Assembly: GCF_003129905.1 (NCBI RefSeq)
Contig: NZ_QFFM01000003.1
Span: 62,001-126,000, forward strand
Length of the DNA stretch: 64,000 nt
From: Bifidobacterium callitrichidarum
Lineage (GTDB): Bacteria; Actinomycetota; Actinomycetes; Actinomycetales; Bifidobacteriaceae
Reading direction: 5' to 3'
Shown in pieces: positions 43,339-52,379 of this stretch. The translations under genes and the position numbers were made by a program. Below the pieces are notes generated by a model. It did no database searches, was not told the origin of the DNA, and saw only the letters and a list, made by a program, of their open reading frames with translations. Within the stretch, counting starts at the first letter, position 1, and each line of letters starts with the position of its first letter.

Positions 43339-44355
43339 ATGAGGCTCGCGGACGCGGTACGCAGACAACTCAAGGGCATGAGCCCGGTCGAACGCGAGAA
43401 CGCGGTGCGCGAACTGCGCGAAGTCCTCTATGAAGACGCCTATGAGACCATCACCGACCGTGACGACGATTTGGCGTGCCCACGCTGCGGTTCCGTCTCC
43501 ATCATCAAGAAGGGGCATAATTCGGACGGCTCGCAGCGTTGGCAGTGCAAGGACTGCAAGCGTACGTTCTCGAACACGCGGGATACGCTGATCGGCCGGT
43601 CGAAGCTGCCGGTCGCCAAGTGGATGATGTACGTGGAGTGCTTCGTGGACTGCCTTCCGTTGCGTGATTGCGCGGTCCGGTGCGAGGTGTCGTTGCGTAC
43701 CGCGTGGCTCATGCGTCGCCGTTTGCTGAAGTGCCTCGAACGGTACCTGCCGAAGTTCGCGGCCGGGGCGGGTTCGTCCGTCCAGTTGGACGAGACATAC
43801 CTGCGAGAGAGCTTCAAGGGCAACCACACGAAGGGCAGGTTCATGTTGCCGCGACCCGCACGTCATCGCGGAGGCTCCCTGCGCAGGCGTGGACTCAGCA
43901 AGGAACAGATCTGCGTGATGACCGGCATCGCCGATTCGGACACGGCGTTCGCCGTATTGAGCGGACGCGGCGTCATCTCCAAACGACGTGCCATCGAATC
44001 GCTCGCCGGACGAATCGGACGTGGCGCCCATGTGACGGCGGACGAAGCCGCCGCCTACCCCGGCGCGATGAAGGCGCTGGGCGCGGTCTTCGAGCAGGTG
44101 GACGCGGAATCGCATCGCATCAACCGGATCAATGCGCTCCACTCGAACCTCGACGGCTTCCTCCACGGATTCAGGGGCGTGAGCACGAAGCATCTGCAAG
44201 GCTATCTGACGTGGTTCCTGTGGCGGCGTTCGTTCCGTAGCGACAGGAACGATAGCATCATCAGACAAGTGGACGCGCAGCCCTGCCCGGGCGTGACGCG
44301 CGATTGGAACGGTGTCATGCCGCCTTACATGGAGTACTGGGGCATGGTGGCATAA
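43339..44355 (+). CDS. IS1595-family (ISXO2-like) transposase
   Basis: 338 aa from the ATG at 43339 (SD GGAGGTGAG). N-terminal zinc ribbon CPRCG...CKDCKRTFS (about 46-80), then a DDE-type core: VQLDETYL, VTADEAAAY and the late INRINALHSNLDGFLHGFRG with GVSTKHLQGYLTWF. All blocks typical of the family are present. Nearest the left inverted repeat and reading inward. Confidence 0.93.
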   Translation: MRLADAVRRQLKGMSPVERENAVRELREVLYEDAYETITDRDDDLACPRCGSVSIIKKGHNSDGSQRWQCKDCKRTFSNTRDTLIGRSKLPVAKWMMYVECFVDCLPLRDCAVRCEVSLRTAWLMRRRLLKCLERYLPKFAAGAGSSVQLDETYLRESFKGNHTKGRFMLPRPARHRGGSLRRRGLSKEQICVMTGIADSDTAFAVLSGRGVISKRRAIESLAGRIGRGAHVTADEAAAYPGAMKALGAVFEQVDAESHRINRINALHSNLDGFLHGFRGVSTKHLQGYLTWFLWRRSFRSDRNDSIIRQVDAQPCPGVTRDWNGVMPPYMEYWGMVA

Positions 44356-44405
44356 TCGCAAGTACACTGTACATATCGCTGATACGGAATGAAAGGAGGA
44401 ACGGC

Positions 44406-44591
44406 ATGGCGAATACACCCACCACGACCATGCGCCTCGACCCCGAATTGAAGGACGAGGCCATGAAGGTGCTCGAACCATTGGGATTGAACATGACCGG
44501 AGCCGTCACCATATTCCTCAAAGCGGTCGTCAGAGAGAACGGCCTGCCGTTCGATATGACGCTGGATGACGGATCAGGAAAGGCAATATGA
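44406..44591 (+). CDS. DinJ/RelB-type ribbon-helix-helix protein coupled to type IIG gene
   Basis: 61 aa; SD AAAGGAGGAACG. TTTMRLDPELKDEAMKVLEP and LNMTGAVTIFLKAVVREN, GLPFDMTL as in DinJ antitoxins. No toxin gene; its stop overlaps the start of the 1029-aa restriction enzyme (ATGA). Likely a regulator of that gene or a repurposed antitoxin. Confidence 0.85.
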   Translation: MANTPTTTMRLDPELKDEAMKVLEPLGLNMTGAVTIFLKAVVRENGLPFDMTLDDGSGKAI

Positions 44592-47500
44592 GCGAATTCT
44601 TACTATCGGAGGCCGACATGTTGGACAATGTCGGAAAACTGTTGGAGGCGGCTCGAATCTCCGCGAACGAAGAGCAGCTCAAAATCAATGCGGAGAAAAT
44701 CCTTGAAGAGCTTTGCACTGAACATGGAATCTTCTGGAACTCGTACACTTATGAGCATAGTTTCGATTCCGGGCGCAGAAGGATAGACGCCGTCCACGGT
44801 TCCACTGTCATAGAATACGAACCACCACGCTCGTTCAGGGGGATGGAGAACGCGCAGCTGAAACATGCCCGCCAGCAGGCTGAAGAATACGTCGCTCTGC
44901 TTTCCGAAGAAGAAGGCCGACAGATAGGCAGGTATTCACTCATCGCATGGGATGGGGAAACGATAACGTTCGGTCGTCCTGCTGACGATGGTTTTATTTG
45001 GGAGCCGGCACGTCCGTTTGACAATCTTTGTTTGAACCGTTTGCTGACGTTGATTGCTGACGGTGGTCGTCCGCTGGTCAGTCCGATGCTGCTCAAACAG
45101 TTCATCGGACCAGACACGGAGGTTGGCCGACGCTTGCTTCCTGTGTTGTTTCAAGCTATACGTAGCGCCCAGGCAGCGGAATCCTCGACTAGGACAAAAC
45201 TGATTTACACCGAATGGACGCGTCTTTTCGGGCAGGTCGATGGAACGGAAACGGAAAGGCTGTCCCGTTATTTGGAAGACGCGAGCCGCATCCACGGAAT
45301 CGACTACAGGACCGACCCGCAGGCTTACGTATTCGCTTTGAGTACATATATTGCACTCGTGGCGAAGACCTGCGCGGTTTACTCTCTCGCCTCACGCTCC
45401 GATGAGGCTCTGAATCCTTCTTCCGACCCGAGGACATTCCTCAGGAGCATTGAGACCGGTGAATATTTCAGAATGTTCGGCATTGAAAACATGCTCGGAA
45501 CGGACTTTTTCTCTTGGTATCTTGGTGATGACGTGACGGAGAGTCTGGACGAACCGCTTGGTCTCCTCCTCGAACGACTGCGAACCATCGATTTCGACGT
45601 CACGCAGAAAAGTCCTGAATCAGTGCGGGATTTATTCAAGGGCTTGTACATGGGATTCACCCCTGCACCCATGCGACACGCGTTGGGGGAGTATTACACG
45701 CCGGACTGGCTGGCGTCACATGTTATGGATGCGGCGGGTTGGTCCCCAACGCAGTCTTTGTTGGACCCTACTTGTGGTAGTGGAACATTCATTTTGGAAG
45801 GTCTACGCCGACGACTGGAAACTGACTCGGGCTCCTCGCCCGCAAGGGAACTGCTGCACGGCTTGTACGGATTCGATCTCAATCCCTTAGCTGTGCTCAC
45901 CGCTAGAGCGTCGATCGTCGTTTTCCTGTCAGGACGTTTCGACGCGTCCGATCCGGTGCTGCTTCCAGTGTTTCTGGCAGATGCGATCAACACGGCCGAC
46001 CCTGTTGACGGTGTGTTCACCCATTCGATACTGACGGAGAAGGGAGAACGCTCGTTCTCCGTTCCTGTATGTCTGGCTGAATCCGCTGATTTCTTCCCTG
46101 TTATGGACCAGCTTAGGATATGCATCGATGCGGGACTAGATTGTCCTGCCATCGAAACGTCGCTGAAAGCGTTGTCTCCAGTTGTACGTAGTTTCGAGGC
46201 TTCCGCTGCCGCGGTCTTCGAGCGAACCATTGAAGACCTAGTGGACCTTCATCGTAATCACTGGAACGGTATTTGGTGCTTGATTCTGTTTGACCGAATC
46301 GAAGCCGGTTGCGTCAAGGACATCGACTTGGTTGCGGGGAATCCGCCGTGGGTCAAATGGAGCAATCTTCCCCGCCCTTACGCGGAATTCATCAAGCCAA
46401 TCTGTGATCGTATGGATATTTTTAGCGAGGACGTATGGGTCGGCGGCATCCAATCGGACATCTCGACCGTTGTCACTTACCATGCTTTGGAACGTTTTGT
46501 GAGAAAGTCAGGAAGTCTGGCTTTCCTCATTACCGGAACGGTATTCAAGAACGAGTCCAGCCAAGGATTCCGACGCTGGAAACTCAGTCTCGAAGGTACT
46601 GATGAACTTATGACAGTGGAAACGGTGGAGGATTATGCCGCTCTCCGGCCGTTTGAGGGCGTGGCGAACTGGCCGACCTTGCTGCTTATACGACGCAACG
46701 GCAAGGCAACGAGCTACCCGGTCAAATATCGACGATTCACCAGCTCGAAGCGGGGTGCTTCGCCGAACCTTGATTCCTATGACGACCTTCAGGCGATGCC
46801 TGTACCTGGAACCGATGCAGGCCCTTGGTTGGTTGGGACCGCAGAGGAGATGAAAATCTGGCCGGGTTTGTTCAACGCTTCTAGGGAATCCGTCTATCGC
46901 GCCCGAAAGGGAGTGACCACCGACGTCAACGGTATCTTTTTCGTGACCGTACAACAGGTGCCAGACGAGAAAATGGTTCGTATCGCGAACGATCCTCGCA
47001 ACGGTCGCCGGCGCGATGTCGCGGCAACGAGTGCCGTAGTGGAAAAGGATGATGTCTTCCCGTTGCTTAGGGGCCGGGACGTGCATAGATTCGTTGCCAC
47101 CCCGCAGGCGGGTCAGTGCGTAATCGTTCCGCAGCGGGGAATGTTCGGGGACGAGGACTTGCCGGCAAGTCGGCCGCGGATGTTCAGGTTCCTCAGTCAA
47201 TTCCGCACCATTCTCGAACAGCGGTCCAGCTACCGACGCTTCCAGCAGGGCAAGCCGTTCTGGTCCATCTGGTCGACAGGCGAATACACCTTCTCGCCAT
47301 ACAAGGTTGTCTGGAAGGAAATGTCTGGCGGCGGTTTCGTAGCGGCATACGTGGACTCCAGTGAGTTCTGCGGAGGAACGAAGATGGTGATACCGGACCA
47401 TAAGGTCTATTTTGTCCCGGTCTCTTCCGAGGATGAGGCCGCCTATCTGACCGCCTTCTTGAATGCCGGTATGGTTTCCGATGCAATCAACGCATACTCC

Positions 47501-47677
47501 TCAGCGCTGAGCTTGGGAACAAGTGTCACCGACTACCTTAATATCCCTGGCTTTGATGGGCACAATGAGACCATGATGCTTATGGCATCAATGGCGAAAC
47601 GCTTCAAGCATGGCGATACACCCACAAAAGAAGACGAAACGACCTTGAACTCGATGGTCCGCAAACTAATTAAGTAG
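44588..47677 (+). CDS. Type IIG restriction-modification enzyme (transposon passenger)
   Basis: 1029 aa. N-terminal nuclease of PD-(D/E)XK type (Asp67, Glu76-x-Glu78 in RIDAV...VIEYE; the last position is Glu in place of the usual Lys), helical region, methyltransferase motif I LDPTCGSGTF (about 392) and motif IV NPPWVKW (about 584), then target-recognition domain to the end. Cuts and methylates DNA from one polypeptide. It is not closely similar to the host enzyme it interrupts. Translation is coupled to the RHH gene upstream. Because it protects its own site, loss of the transposon could expose the cell to cutting, which would favour its retention (inference). Confidence 0.85.
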   Translation: MSEFLLSEADMLDNVGKLLEAARISANEEQLKINAEKILEELCTEHGIFWNSYTYEHSFDSGRRRIDAVHGSTVIEYEPPRSFRGMENAQLKHARQQAEEYVALLSEEEGRQIGRYSLIAWDGETITFGRPADDGFIWEPARPFDNLCLNRLLTLIADGGRPLVSPMLLKQFIGPDTEVGRRLLPVLFQAIRSAQAAESSTRTKLIYTEWTRLFGQVDGTETERLSRYLEDASRIHGIDYRTDPQAYVFALSTYIALVAKTCAVYSLASRSDEALNPSSDPRTFLRSIETGEYFRMFGIENMLGTDFFSWYLGDDVTESLDEPLGLLLERLRTIDFDVTQKSPESVRDLFKGLYMGFTPAPMRHALGEYYTPDWLASHVMDAAGWSPTQSLLDPTCGSGTFILEGLRRRLETDSGSSPARELLHGLYGFDLNPLAVLTARASIVVFLSGRFDASDPVLLPVFLADAINTADPVDGVFTHSILTEKGERSFSVPVCLAESADFFPVMDQLRICIDAGLDCPAIETSLKALSPVVRSFEASAAAVFERTIEDLVDLHRNHWNGIWCLILFDRIEAGCVKDIDLVAGNPPWVKWSNLPRPYAEFIKPICDRMDIFSEDVWVGGIQSDISTVVTYHALERFVRKSGSLAFLITGTVFKNESSQGFRRWKLSLEGTDELMTVETVEDYAALRPFEGVANWPTLLLIRRNGKATSYPVKYRRFTSSKRGASPNLDSYDDLQAMPVPGTDAGPWLVGTAEEMKIWPGLFNASRESVYRARKGVTTDVNGIFFVTVQQVPDEKMVRIANDPRNGRRRDVAATSAVVEKDDVFPLLRGRDVHRFVATPQAGQCVIVPQRGMFGDEDLPASRPRMFRFLSQFRTILEQRSSYRRFQQGKPFWSIWSTGEYTFSPYKVVWKEMSGGGFVAAYVDSSEFCGGTKMVIPDHKVYFVPVSSEDEAAYLTAFLNAGMVSDAINAYSSALSLGTSVTDYLNIPGFDGHNETMMLMASMAKRFKHGDTPTKEDETTLNSMVRKLIK

Positions 47678-47680
47678 AAG

Positions 47681-47724
47681 AACGGCTGGCGGTTTTACTT
47701 GAAAAAGAAAGACCGCCAGCCGTT
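47681..47724 (+). terminator. Terminator of the passenger R-M gene
   Basis: AACGGCTGGCGGT pairs exactly with 47712-47724 and is followed by TTTATAAA. Confidence 0.8.
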
Positions 47725-47757
47725 TTATAAATATGTCAATTCTGGTTTAACAGAGCC

Positions 47758-47765
47758 AAAATAAT
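47758..47765. repeat. Target site duplication, right copy
   Basis: AAAATAAT immediately outside the right inverted repeat. Confidence 0.92.
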
Positions 47766-47991
47766 TGAAGCAGGTCAGAATGTATTAAAGGCCCGATCAG
47801 ACCATCCAGGTGAAACCTTGGCAAACCTGTACAATCCGCTGTTTATGCATCCAGATCTATTAAAAGCTCACGAGCAGCTAGACAGGCTTGTTGACATTGC
47901 TTTTGGATCAGATAAATGGCTAAAAGCCGATGACAATGCACGACTGAAAGTACTGTTTGATTCGTATACTCGGATGACTTCAGCCGATTAG
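47766..47991 (+). pseudogene. Type IIG enzyme, detached 3' end
   Basis: Codes in the frame of the gene at 40681 once the transposon is removed: IIEAGQNVLKARSDHPG, LYNPLFMHPDLLKAHEQLD, VDIAFG, ending MTSAD. This is the conserved C-terminus of MmeI-like enzymes. It has no start of its own. Confidence 0.9.
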
Positions 47992-48002
47992 GGCGAGTAA
48001 TG

Positions 48003-48030
48003 GAATGGCCTCCCCTATGGGAGGCCATTC
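48003..48030. terminator. Bidirectional terminator
   Basis: GAATGGCCTCCC-CTAT-GGGAGGCCATTC between the converging R-M remnant and the NERD-like gene. Confidence 0.75.
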
Positions 48031-48040
48031 TTGTCTGGAT

Positions 48041-49846
48041 TCAGTTCTGCGGAGGCAGTCCGACGGAGAATCCGTTACCCGTGATTGGCGGCTTACGTTT
48101 GTCTTCCTTCGGTTTATCCTCTTCGGTTTGTGGCGGCAGTGGTACTGGAGGTACCTCTCCTGCCTCACTGGTGGTTCTCTGTTCGGTTACAGTCTGCGGC
48201 TCGGGAATGGTTTGGGTCGCATCATTGTCCTCGGTTTCAGCAGCCGGCTTGGTTTCCGTGGGCTCGTCTTCCGACACCGGTACCTCCTCCGGCCCCTCAG
48301 TCTTAGCATCGCCGTTCTGGCGTCGTTTCGCCCATTCGGCTTTGCTTTTCTCCGCTTCGAATCGGGTTTGTTGTTCCTTGTCGGCGTTGGCTGGGCTGGT
48401 TGCGGGTGTGCCGTCGTCGTTGGGTTTGACGAATGTTTTCAACAGTTCGACGACTGACATGGGTACGTGCGCGGGTTCCTGCAGGTCGACAGCTTTGATC
48501 TCATCCAGCAACTGTCGGACGGTGACGGCTTTGATGCCGCCCGGCCATTGGAGGCTGTCGTGGAATTCCGGCGTACCGTTCTTACCGGTCGGCACACTGC
48601 AAACACGCCAATGCATGAACACGTTCGGCATACCGGGAATCTTCATCCAACGGGTTTTCCAATTGTCCGCCTGATAAGCCATGTTGCTGGACATTTTCAA
48701 ACTTGGCGAATCACCGTAGCCTTTGACGAACGCATGCTTCGACTTGCTGACACGCAACAGCATGTTCTCCTCATCGGAGGGAACATACACGACATCCGAG
48801 CCGCCGGCATAGTTCTTGGCGTCAACGAACCACAAGTGCACCGTACCCTCACTGTCAATACCGGCGAGCACGCAGTCGATATCAGCCTCCATATGCTTCA
48901 GGTTCTTGTCCAAACCGTACAAGCTCCAGAAACTGATCACGTTCATCTTCTCATGCGTGATAATCTTGGCGAGATCCTTCTCACCGGTCGCGCCCATCAA
49001 CGCGCTCATACCGAAGTGAGAGGATTTCAAACCGCCACCCGGATTACCGTACATGAGACACCATTTACGCGGCGAAGTGAACCATTGATCGGACGCGGCC
49101 TCCAACAACGGGTCAGGCATGCCGTCACCGGGCTTATCAACCATCCGATAACCTTTGTACGATTCCTCACCCGCCTGGGCTTGGGGAATCTCATACGCGT
49201 CGGCGATCGACTGCAATGAATAGACGCCGGTCTTATACTGTTTCGTCTTCGGACGCTGATCATAAGGTTTCATATTATCCGGAGCATTCGGCCTAGTGTC
49301 AGTCGCAGTCGTCTGCAAACGCGCCTGACCAGCCGCAGCTTCCACGCCGGTCTGAACACCCTTATGACTGTACTCGGAAAGACGCGGATCCATTTCACGC
49401 GCCTTGTTATAATCCGACTCCTGCCAAGTCGCGTTAATGATCAACGCAAGGAACACGCCAACCAACGCGACAAACAAGGAAAAGAACCGGAAACCCCAAC
49501 TCGGATGAGGCGAAACGAAATTCCGATACACCACACCATGCAAACCAACATGCACAATAAACGCAGGAATCAGACAGATGACGATACGCTTCGCACGCCG
49601 CAACTGATAGCCCGGCAGGTGATCGACATCGTATTCCAATCCCCATAGACGATTCTTACGATCCTCCTCCGACTCACCCAACAATCTCGGCTCCTGCATC
49701 AGCCGATACCCACACTGAGTACCCCACGGATGGCAGAACGCCAAGGCAACAATGAAAATGATCGCGAAATCAATCCACGAGTAGAGATCTCCGAAAGCGT
49801 CTTCCAGACTCCACAGGATTGCTGTCCCAAAAGGTATTGTTTCCAT
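48041..49846 (-). CDS. Membrane protein with NERD-like nuclease-related domain
   Basis: 601 aa. Membrane helices at about 20-38, 87-108 and 118-138, then a cytoplasmic region with a NERD-type pattern (ITHEKMNVISFWSLYGL ... HMEADIDCVLAG ... LWFVDAKNY, the usual hD-hhh...V-hDAK core), and a long acidic/Pro/Thr tail rich in Glu. NERD proteins are suspected DNA-processing enzymes. Location between plasmid and conjugation genes suggests a role in transfer or in coupling DNA to the membrane. The ATG at 49846 has no clear SD. Confidence 0.6.
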   Translation of the reverse strand: METIPFGTAILWSLEDAFGDLYSWIDFAIIFIVALAFCHPWGTQCGYRLMQEPRLLGESEEDRKNRLWGLEYDVDHLPGYQLRRAKRIVICLIPAFIVHVGLHGVVYRNFVSPHPSWGFRFFSLFVALVGVFLALIINATWQESDYNKAREMDPRLSEYSHKGVQTGVEAAAGQARLQTTATDTRPNAPDNMKPYDQRPKTKQYKTGVYSLQSIADAYEIPQAQAGEESYKGYRMVDKPGDGMPDPLLEAASDQWFTSPRKWCLMYGNPGGGLKSSHFGMSALMGATGEKDLAKIITHEKMNVISFWSLYGLDKNLKHMEADIDCVLAGIDSEGTVHLWFVDAKNYAGGSDVVYVPSDEENMLLRVSKSKHAFVKGYGDSPSLKMSSNMAYQADNWKTRWMKIPGMPNVFMHWRVCSVPTGKNGTPEFHDSLQWPGGIKAVTVRQLLDEIKAVDLQEPAHVPMSVVELLKTFVKPNDDGTPATSPANADKEQQTRFEAEKSKAEWAKRRQNGDAKTEGPEEVPVSEDEPTETKPAAETEDNDATQTIPEPQTVTEQRTTSEAGEVPPVPLPPQTEEDKPKEDKRKPPITGNGFSVGLPPQN

Positions 49847-49974
49847 GGCTTTATCGTACGACTGCGTTGTGGATGTCTGGAAAATCGGTAAGCGTGTCTC
49901 TTTGTTGGAAACTCGCCGTATCCTAAAGTCTCCCGTATTGAGTTACACTTATTTCAGTTATTGAAAGGAATGAT

Positions 49975-50397
49975 ATGACACTCTGCATCGCGGAACCAGA
50001 AACTATTTCCGAAAAAGACAAAACAATCGTCTTCAACATGCTAGAACAGTTCGACAACGATTCGGCGGTCAAAAACGTCTTAGCAGAACTTGTCTCCGAC
50101 CCCAACGCCTCCATCGCCACGATTCAAAAGGACATCACACCCAATCAGGCAGCCAAAATACTCAACGTAAGCCGACCTCACGCAACACTACTCATGAAAA
50201 GCGGAGCCATCCCCAGCTACAAAGTAGGCACCAACTGGCGTACAACATTGAAGGCAGTGGAAGACTACGCCCAAGAACGCGAGCAAACAAAACTCGATTA
50301 CGTCGCCGCCCAGTACTCACGTGACCAAGACATCAAAGAAGCGCTCAACTCCACCAAAATACAAGCCGAAGCCGAACGCCTCTATTCGGAAACCTGA
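49975..50397 (+). CDS. Excisionase-type HTH (antitoxin-like) protein
   Basis: 140 aa; SD AAAGGA. A MerR/Xis-type winged helix: ITPNQAAKILNVSRPHATLL, then GAIPSYKVGTNWRTTLKAVE. Proteins with this N-terminal extension and HTH often pair with PIN-domain toxins, but no such toxin is encoded downstream; the next 110 nt hold only a short open frame without support. Could be a lone regulator or an excision factor. Confidence 0.7.
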   Translation: MTLCIAEPETISEKDKTIVFNMLEQFDNDSAVKNVLAELVSDPNASIATIQKDITPNQAAKILNVSRPHATLLMKSGAIPSYKVGTNWRTTLKAVEDYAQEREQTKLDYVAAQYSRDQDIKEALNSTKIQAEAERLYSET

Positions 50398-50688
50398 TGT
50401 TTCCAAGAAAATGACACTGGCTCAAACGGTAGCAGCATCAAGAGATGCGGACATGATTCCGGTCGCACGGTTTTACCCGCTGAGCCGATTCGTCAAATCA
50501 GGTGACTAGGGCCAATGTCATTCATTTTTATATTAGTCGAACTAGTTCATTATGCGTCACCGTACGCAAGATGATACGAACAAGCCACGCGCGTCCTTGC
50601 GAAAGACAAGCCTCGCCTGAAAGAGGCAAGGTAAGTCAATGGCTGAAAACCCTTTTCGTCTTCGACTACGGATATTCGATTCACGAAA

Positions 50689-50727
50689 ATCTAAAAAATC
50701 TAAAAAATCTAAAATCCATCTAAAAAC
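50689..50727. repeat. AT-rich short tandem repeat at the CRISPR trailer side
   Basis: AATCTAAAAA units about 10 bp apart, three to four times, just before the first degenerate CRISPR repeat. Confidence 0.6.
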
Positions 50728-50747
50728 AATCCACACTAGTCGCCAAA

Positions 50748-51264
50748 CGATCAACCCCACTGACGTGGGGACAAGTGCCCGTCAAAAGGCAGAACGGGAC
50801 CGCGCTGAAGATTCAACCCCACTGACGTGAGGATAAGCAGTACTCGGCTGACGACGGCTGCGGGGTATTGGATTCAACCCCACTTACGTGGGGATAAGTT
50901 GCCGTTTTTCTCATTCTTTTTGATGAGATGGGATTCAACCCCACTTACGTGGGGACAAGAATGAGCCAAAGGCTGCGTCAATTTTGCAATGGGATTCAAC
51001 CCCACTTACGTGGGGACGAGAACTCCTCAACAAACGCTACCTCGGTGACGTCAGATTCAACCCCACTCACGTGGGGACAAGAGACGGGTTGCCCACTGGC
51101 CTGCAGCAGTCTCAGATTCAACCCCACTTACGTGGGGACAAGGTCTTTGCAAATGGCGTCGCCGCGTGGACCTTAGATTCAACCCCACTTACGTGGGGAC
51201 AAGTGCAACACGTTCTTCCTGGAGCTGGCCTTTAAGGATTCAACCCCACTTACGTGGGGACAAG
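50748..51264 (-). CRISPR. Cas-less CRISPR array, type I-E-like, 9 repeats
   Basis: Repeat GATTCAACCCCACTTACG+TGGGGACAAG (28 nt, plus strand) at 50748, 50810, 50871, 50932, 50993, 51054, 51115, 51176 and 51237, with eight different spacers (one of 34, seven of 33 nt). Read on the minus strand the repeat has 5 nt, a CCCCAC-GTAA-GTGGGG stem, then TTGAATC, which matches the 5+6+4+6+7/8 layout of I-E crRNA repeats. The two low-coordinate repeats are degenerate, as expected for the trailer end. Both point to minus-strand transcription with a leader near 51265-51480. No cas gene lies in the 64 kb. Confidence 0.93.
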
Positions 51265-51487
51265 AGCAAAGAAATAACGGAATATCAACGGTCTGCTTCG
51301 AGGAAAATAGTTATTTTCCCGCGAATGACAGCCGGTTTCCGTTTTCTCTACTTTAGAGGCGCCCTGTCATCCCTGTATCCGGCGTACAGGGTCAACCCCA
51401 CTGACGTGGGGAATGAAGCAAGAACCGGATTATAGGATCCACGCAGTCATATCGGTGGAAACTTTCTTTAGACTCGGGAATGCTGTC
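51265..51487 (-). promoter_or_regulatory. Presumed CRISPR leader with an isolated repeat-like sequence
   Basis: Contains GGAAAATA-GT-TATTTTCC (51302-51319) and CCTGTA/TACAGG. At about 51390-51416 it has GTCAACCCCACTGACGTGGGGA, a diverged repeat 126 nt beyond the array. No gene. Confidence 0.5.
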
Positions 51488-51844
51488 TTATGCTTCGAGT
51501 TCAGATTCCGAGTGTGTGTTTTCGTCGTTCTTTCTTGTACATGTTTTCAGTCTATCATACTCTGCGGTTAACTTCGACCTCGGCGTGTCATCACAACCGT
51601 CAGCCTCAAGGATTTTATCCAACACCACCGGTGGATTGATATCCAAGGCAACGCAGATGTCAATGAATTCTGTAAAGGTTGGCGGCCCTCCGATTTCGCT
51701 TGCAAGTTGAAAGAGTCGAGTGCTTGTCATGTGAGCCTTCTCAGCCAGATCTCTGTATGACAGGGCATTCTGCGCTTTGGCTTCGGTGATTATTGCCACT
51801 AAAGCTCGATCTTCGCTGCTCCACGTTCGCGGTACTTTTGCCAT
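51488..51844 (-). CDS. XRE-like HTH regulator
   Basis: 118 aa. Central helix-turn-helix (LSYRDLAEKAHMTSTRLFQL ... PPTFTEFIDICVALDI) of the Cro/C1 type with an acidic tail. Its start faces a gene on the other strand across a region with two TGTGCTTATATAA sites, which it probably binds, giving autoregulation. Confidence 0.75.
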   Translation of the reverse strand: MAKVPRTWSSEDRALVAIITEAKAQNALSYRDLAEKAHMTSTRLFQLASEIGGPPTFTEFIDICVALDINPPVVLDKILEADGCDDTPRSKLTAEYDRLKTCTRKNDENTHSESELEA

Positions 51845-51856
51845 ACTTCTATTGTA

Positions 51857-51918
51857 TGTGCTTATATAACAACACGCCGAAAGCGACCCTCATTTGACTC
51901 TGTGCTTATATAAGCACA
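51857..51918. promoter_or_regulatory. Operator sites between the divergent HTH and 113-aa genes
   Basis: TGTGCTTATATAAGCACA (51901-51918) is a perfect palindrome; TGTGCTTATATAAC (51857-51870) is a partial copy 44 bp away, about four helical turns. Confidence 0.7.
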
Positions 51919-52030
51919 TAATGGTTGTCAGGAGAAGATACATAACAAAAAAGGAAAGCACCTCTTCGACGAAAAATGGGGCTCCGCTGCAACCGGAACC
52001 CCATGCACGGTCAAAAGAAAGGACTAAACC

Positions 52031-52372
52031 ATGACCGGCCAAGAAGAAGTCTACACCGCACTAGAAACACAGTCCACGAAGATCGTTGCAGCCATACACG
52101 CAACAGCCGCCACCATGGGTGAAGGCATCAAAACTGATAAGCCCTCGTCGGACCTCCACCCCGTATGGGGCATAGCCTCCCTACAGAAAACCGATGGTGT
52201 TACTTTATTACACGTACCAGCATGGCATGAAAATGGCGAGCCCGCAATGCTCACGATAACGACTAGCTCATTCGGAGGAGTCCATTTTACCCAAACGGAC
52301 TATCCAACAGCTCCAGAAGCCGAACGCCTTATGCTCTTTAACATGATCATTGGATTCGACTCGACCCTATAA
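52031..52372 (+). CDS. Unknown 113-aa protein
   Basis: SD AAAGGAC before the ATG. Mixed alpha/beta sequence (MGEGIKTDKPSSDLHPVWGI, VTLLHVPAWHENGEPAMLTI), no membrane segment or known motif. Leader has an ATGGGG/CCCCAT hairpin (about 51976-52002). Controlled with the divergent HTH gene. Confidence 0.6.
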   Translation: MTGQEEVYTALETQSTKIVAAIHATAATMGEGIKTDKPSSDLHPVWGIASLQKTDGVTLLHVPAWHENGEPAMLTITTSSFGGVHFTQTDYPTAPEAERLMLFNMIIGFDSTL

Positions 52373-52379
52373 CACCATT

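Larger units (their letters stand above)
43251..47757 (+). mobile_element. IS1595-family transposon with R-M passenger genes (4507 bp)
   Basis: Bounded by 23-bp perfect inverted repeats, GGCTCTGTTAAACCAGAATT+GAC at 43251-43273 and its complement at 47735-47757, and flanked by an 8-bp direct repeat AAAATAAT. Eight-base duplications and GG-starting ends fit the IS1595 family. It carries a transposase, a DinJ-like gene and a type IIG enzyme, and lies inside another type IIG gene. Confidence 0.95.

Noticed and set aside
50399-50509. Toxin gene after the excisionase-like gene
   Set aside because: Only about 37 codons remain, with no PIN or other toxin motif.
50748-51264. Plus-strand orientation for the CRISPR array because of AT-rich sequence on the low side
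   Set aside because: The degenerate repeats lie at that side and the repeat handle layout fits I-E only on the minus strand.
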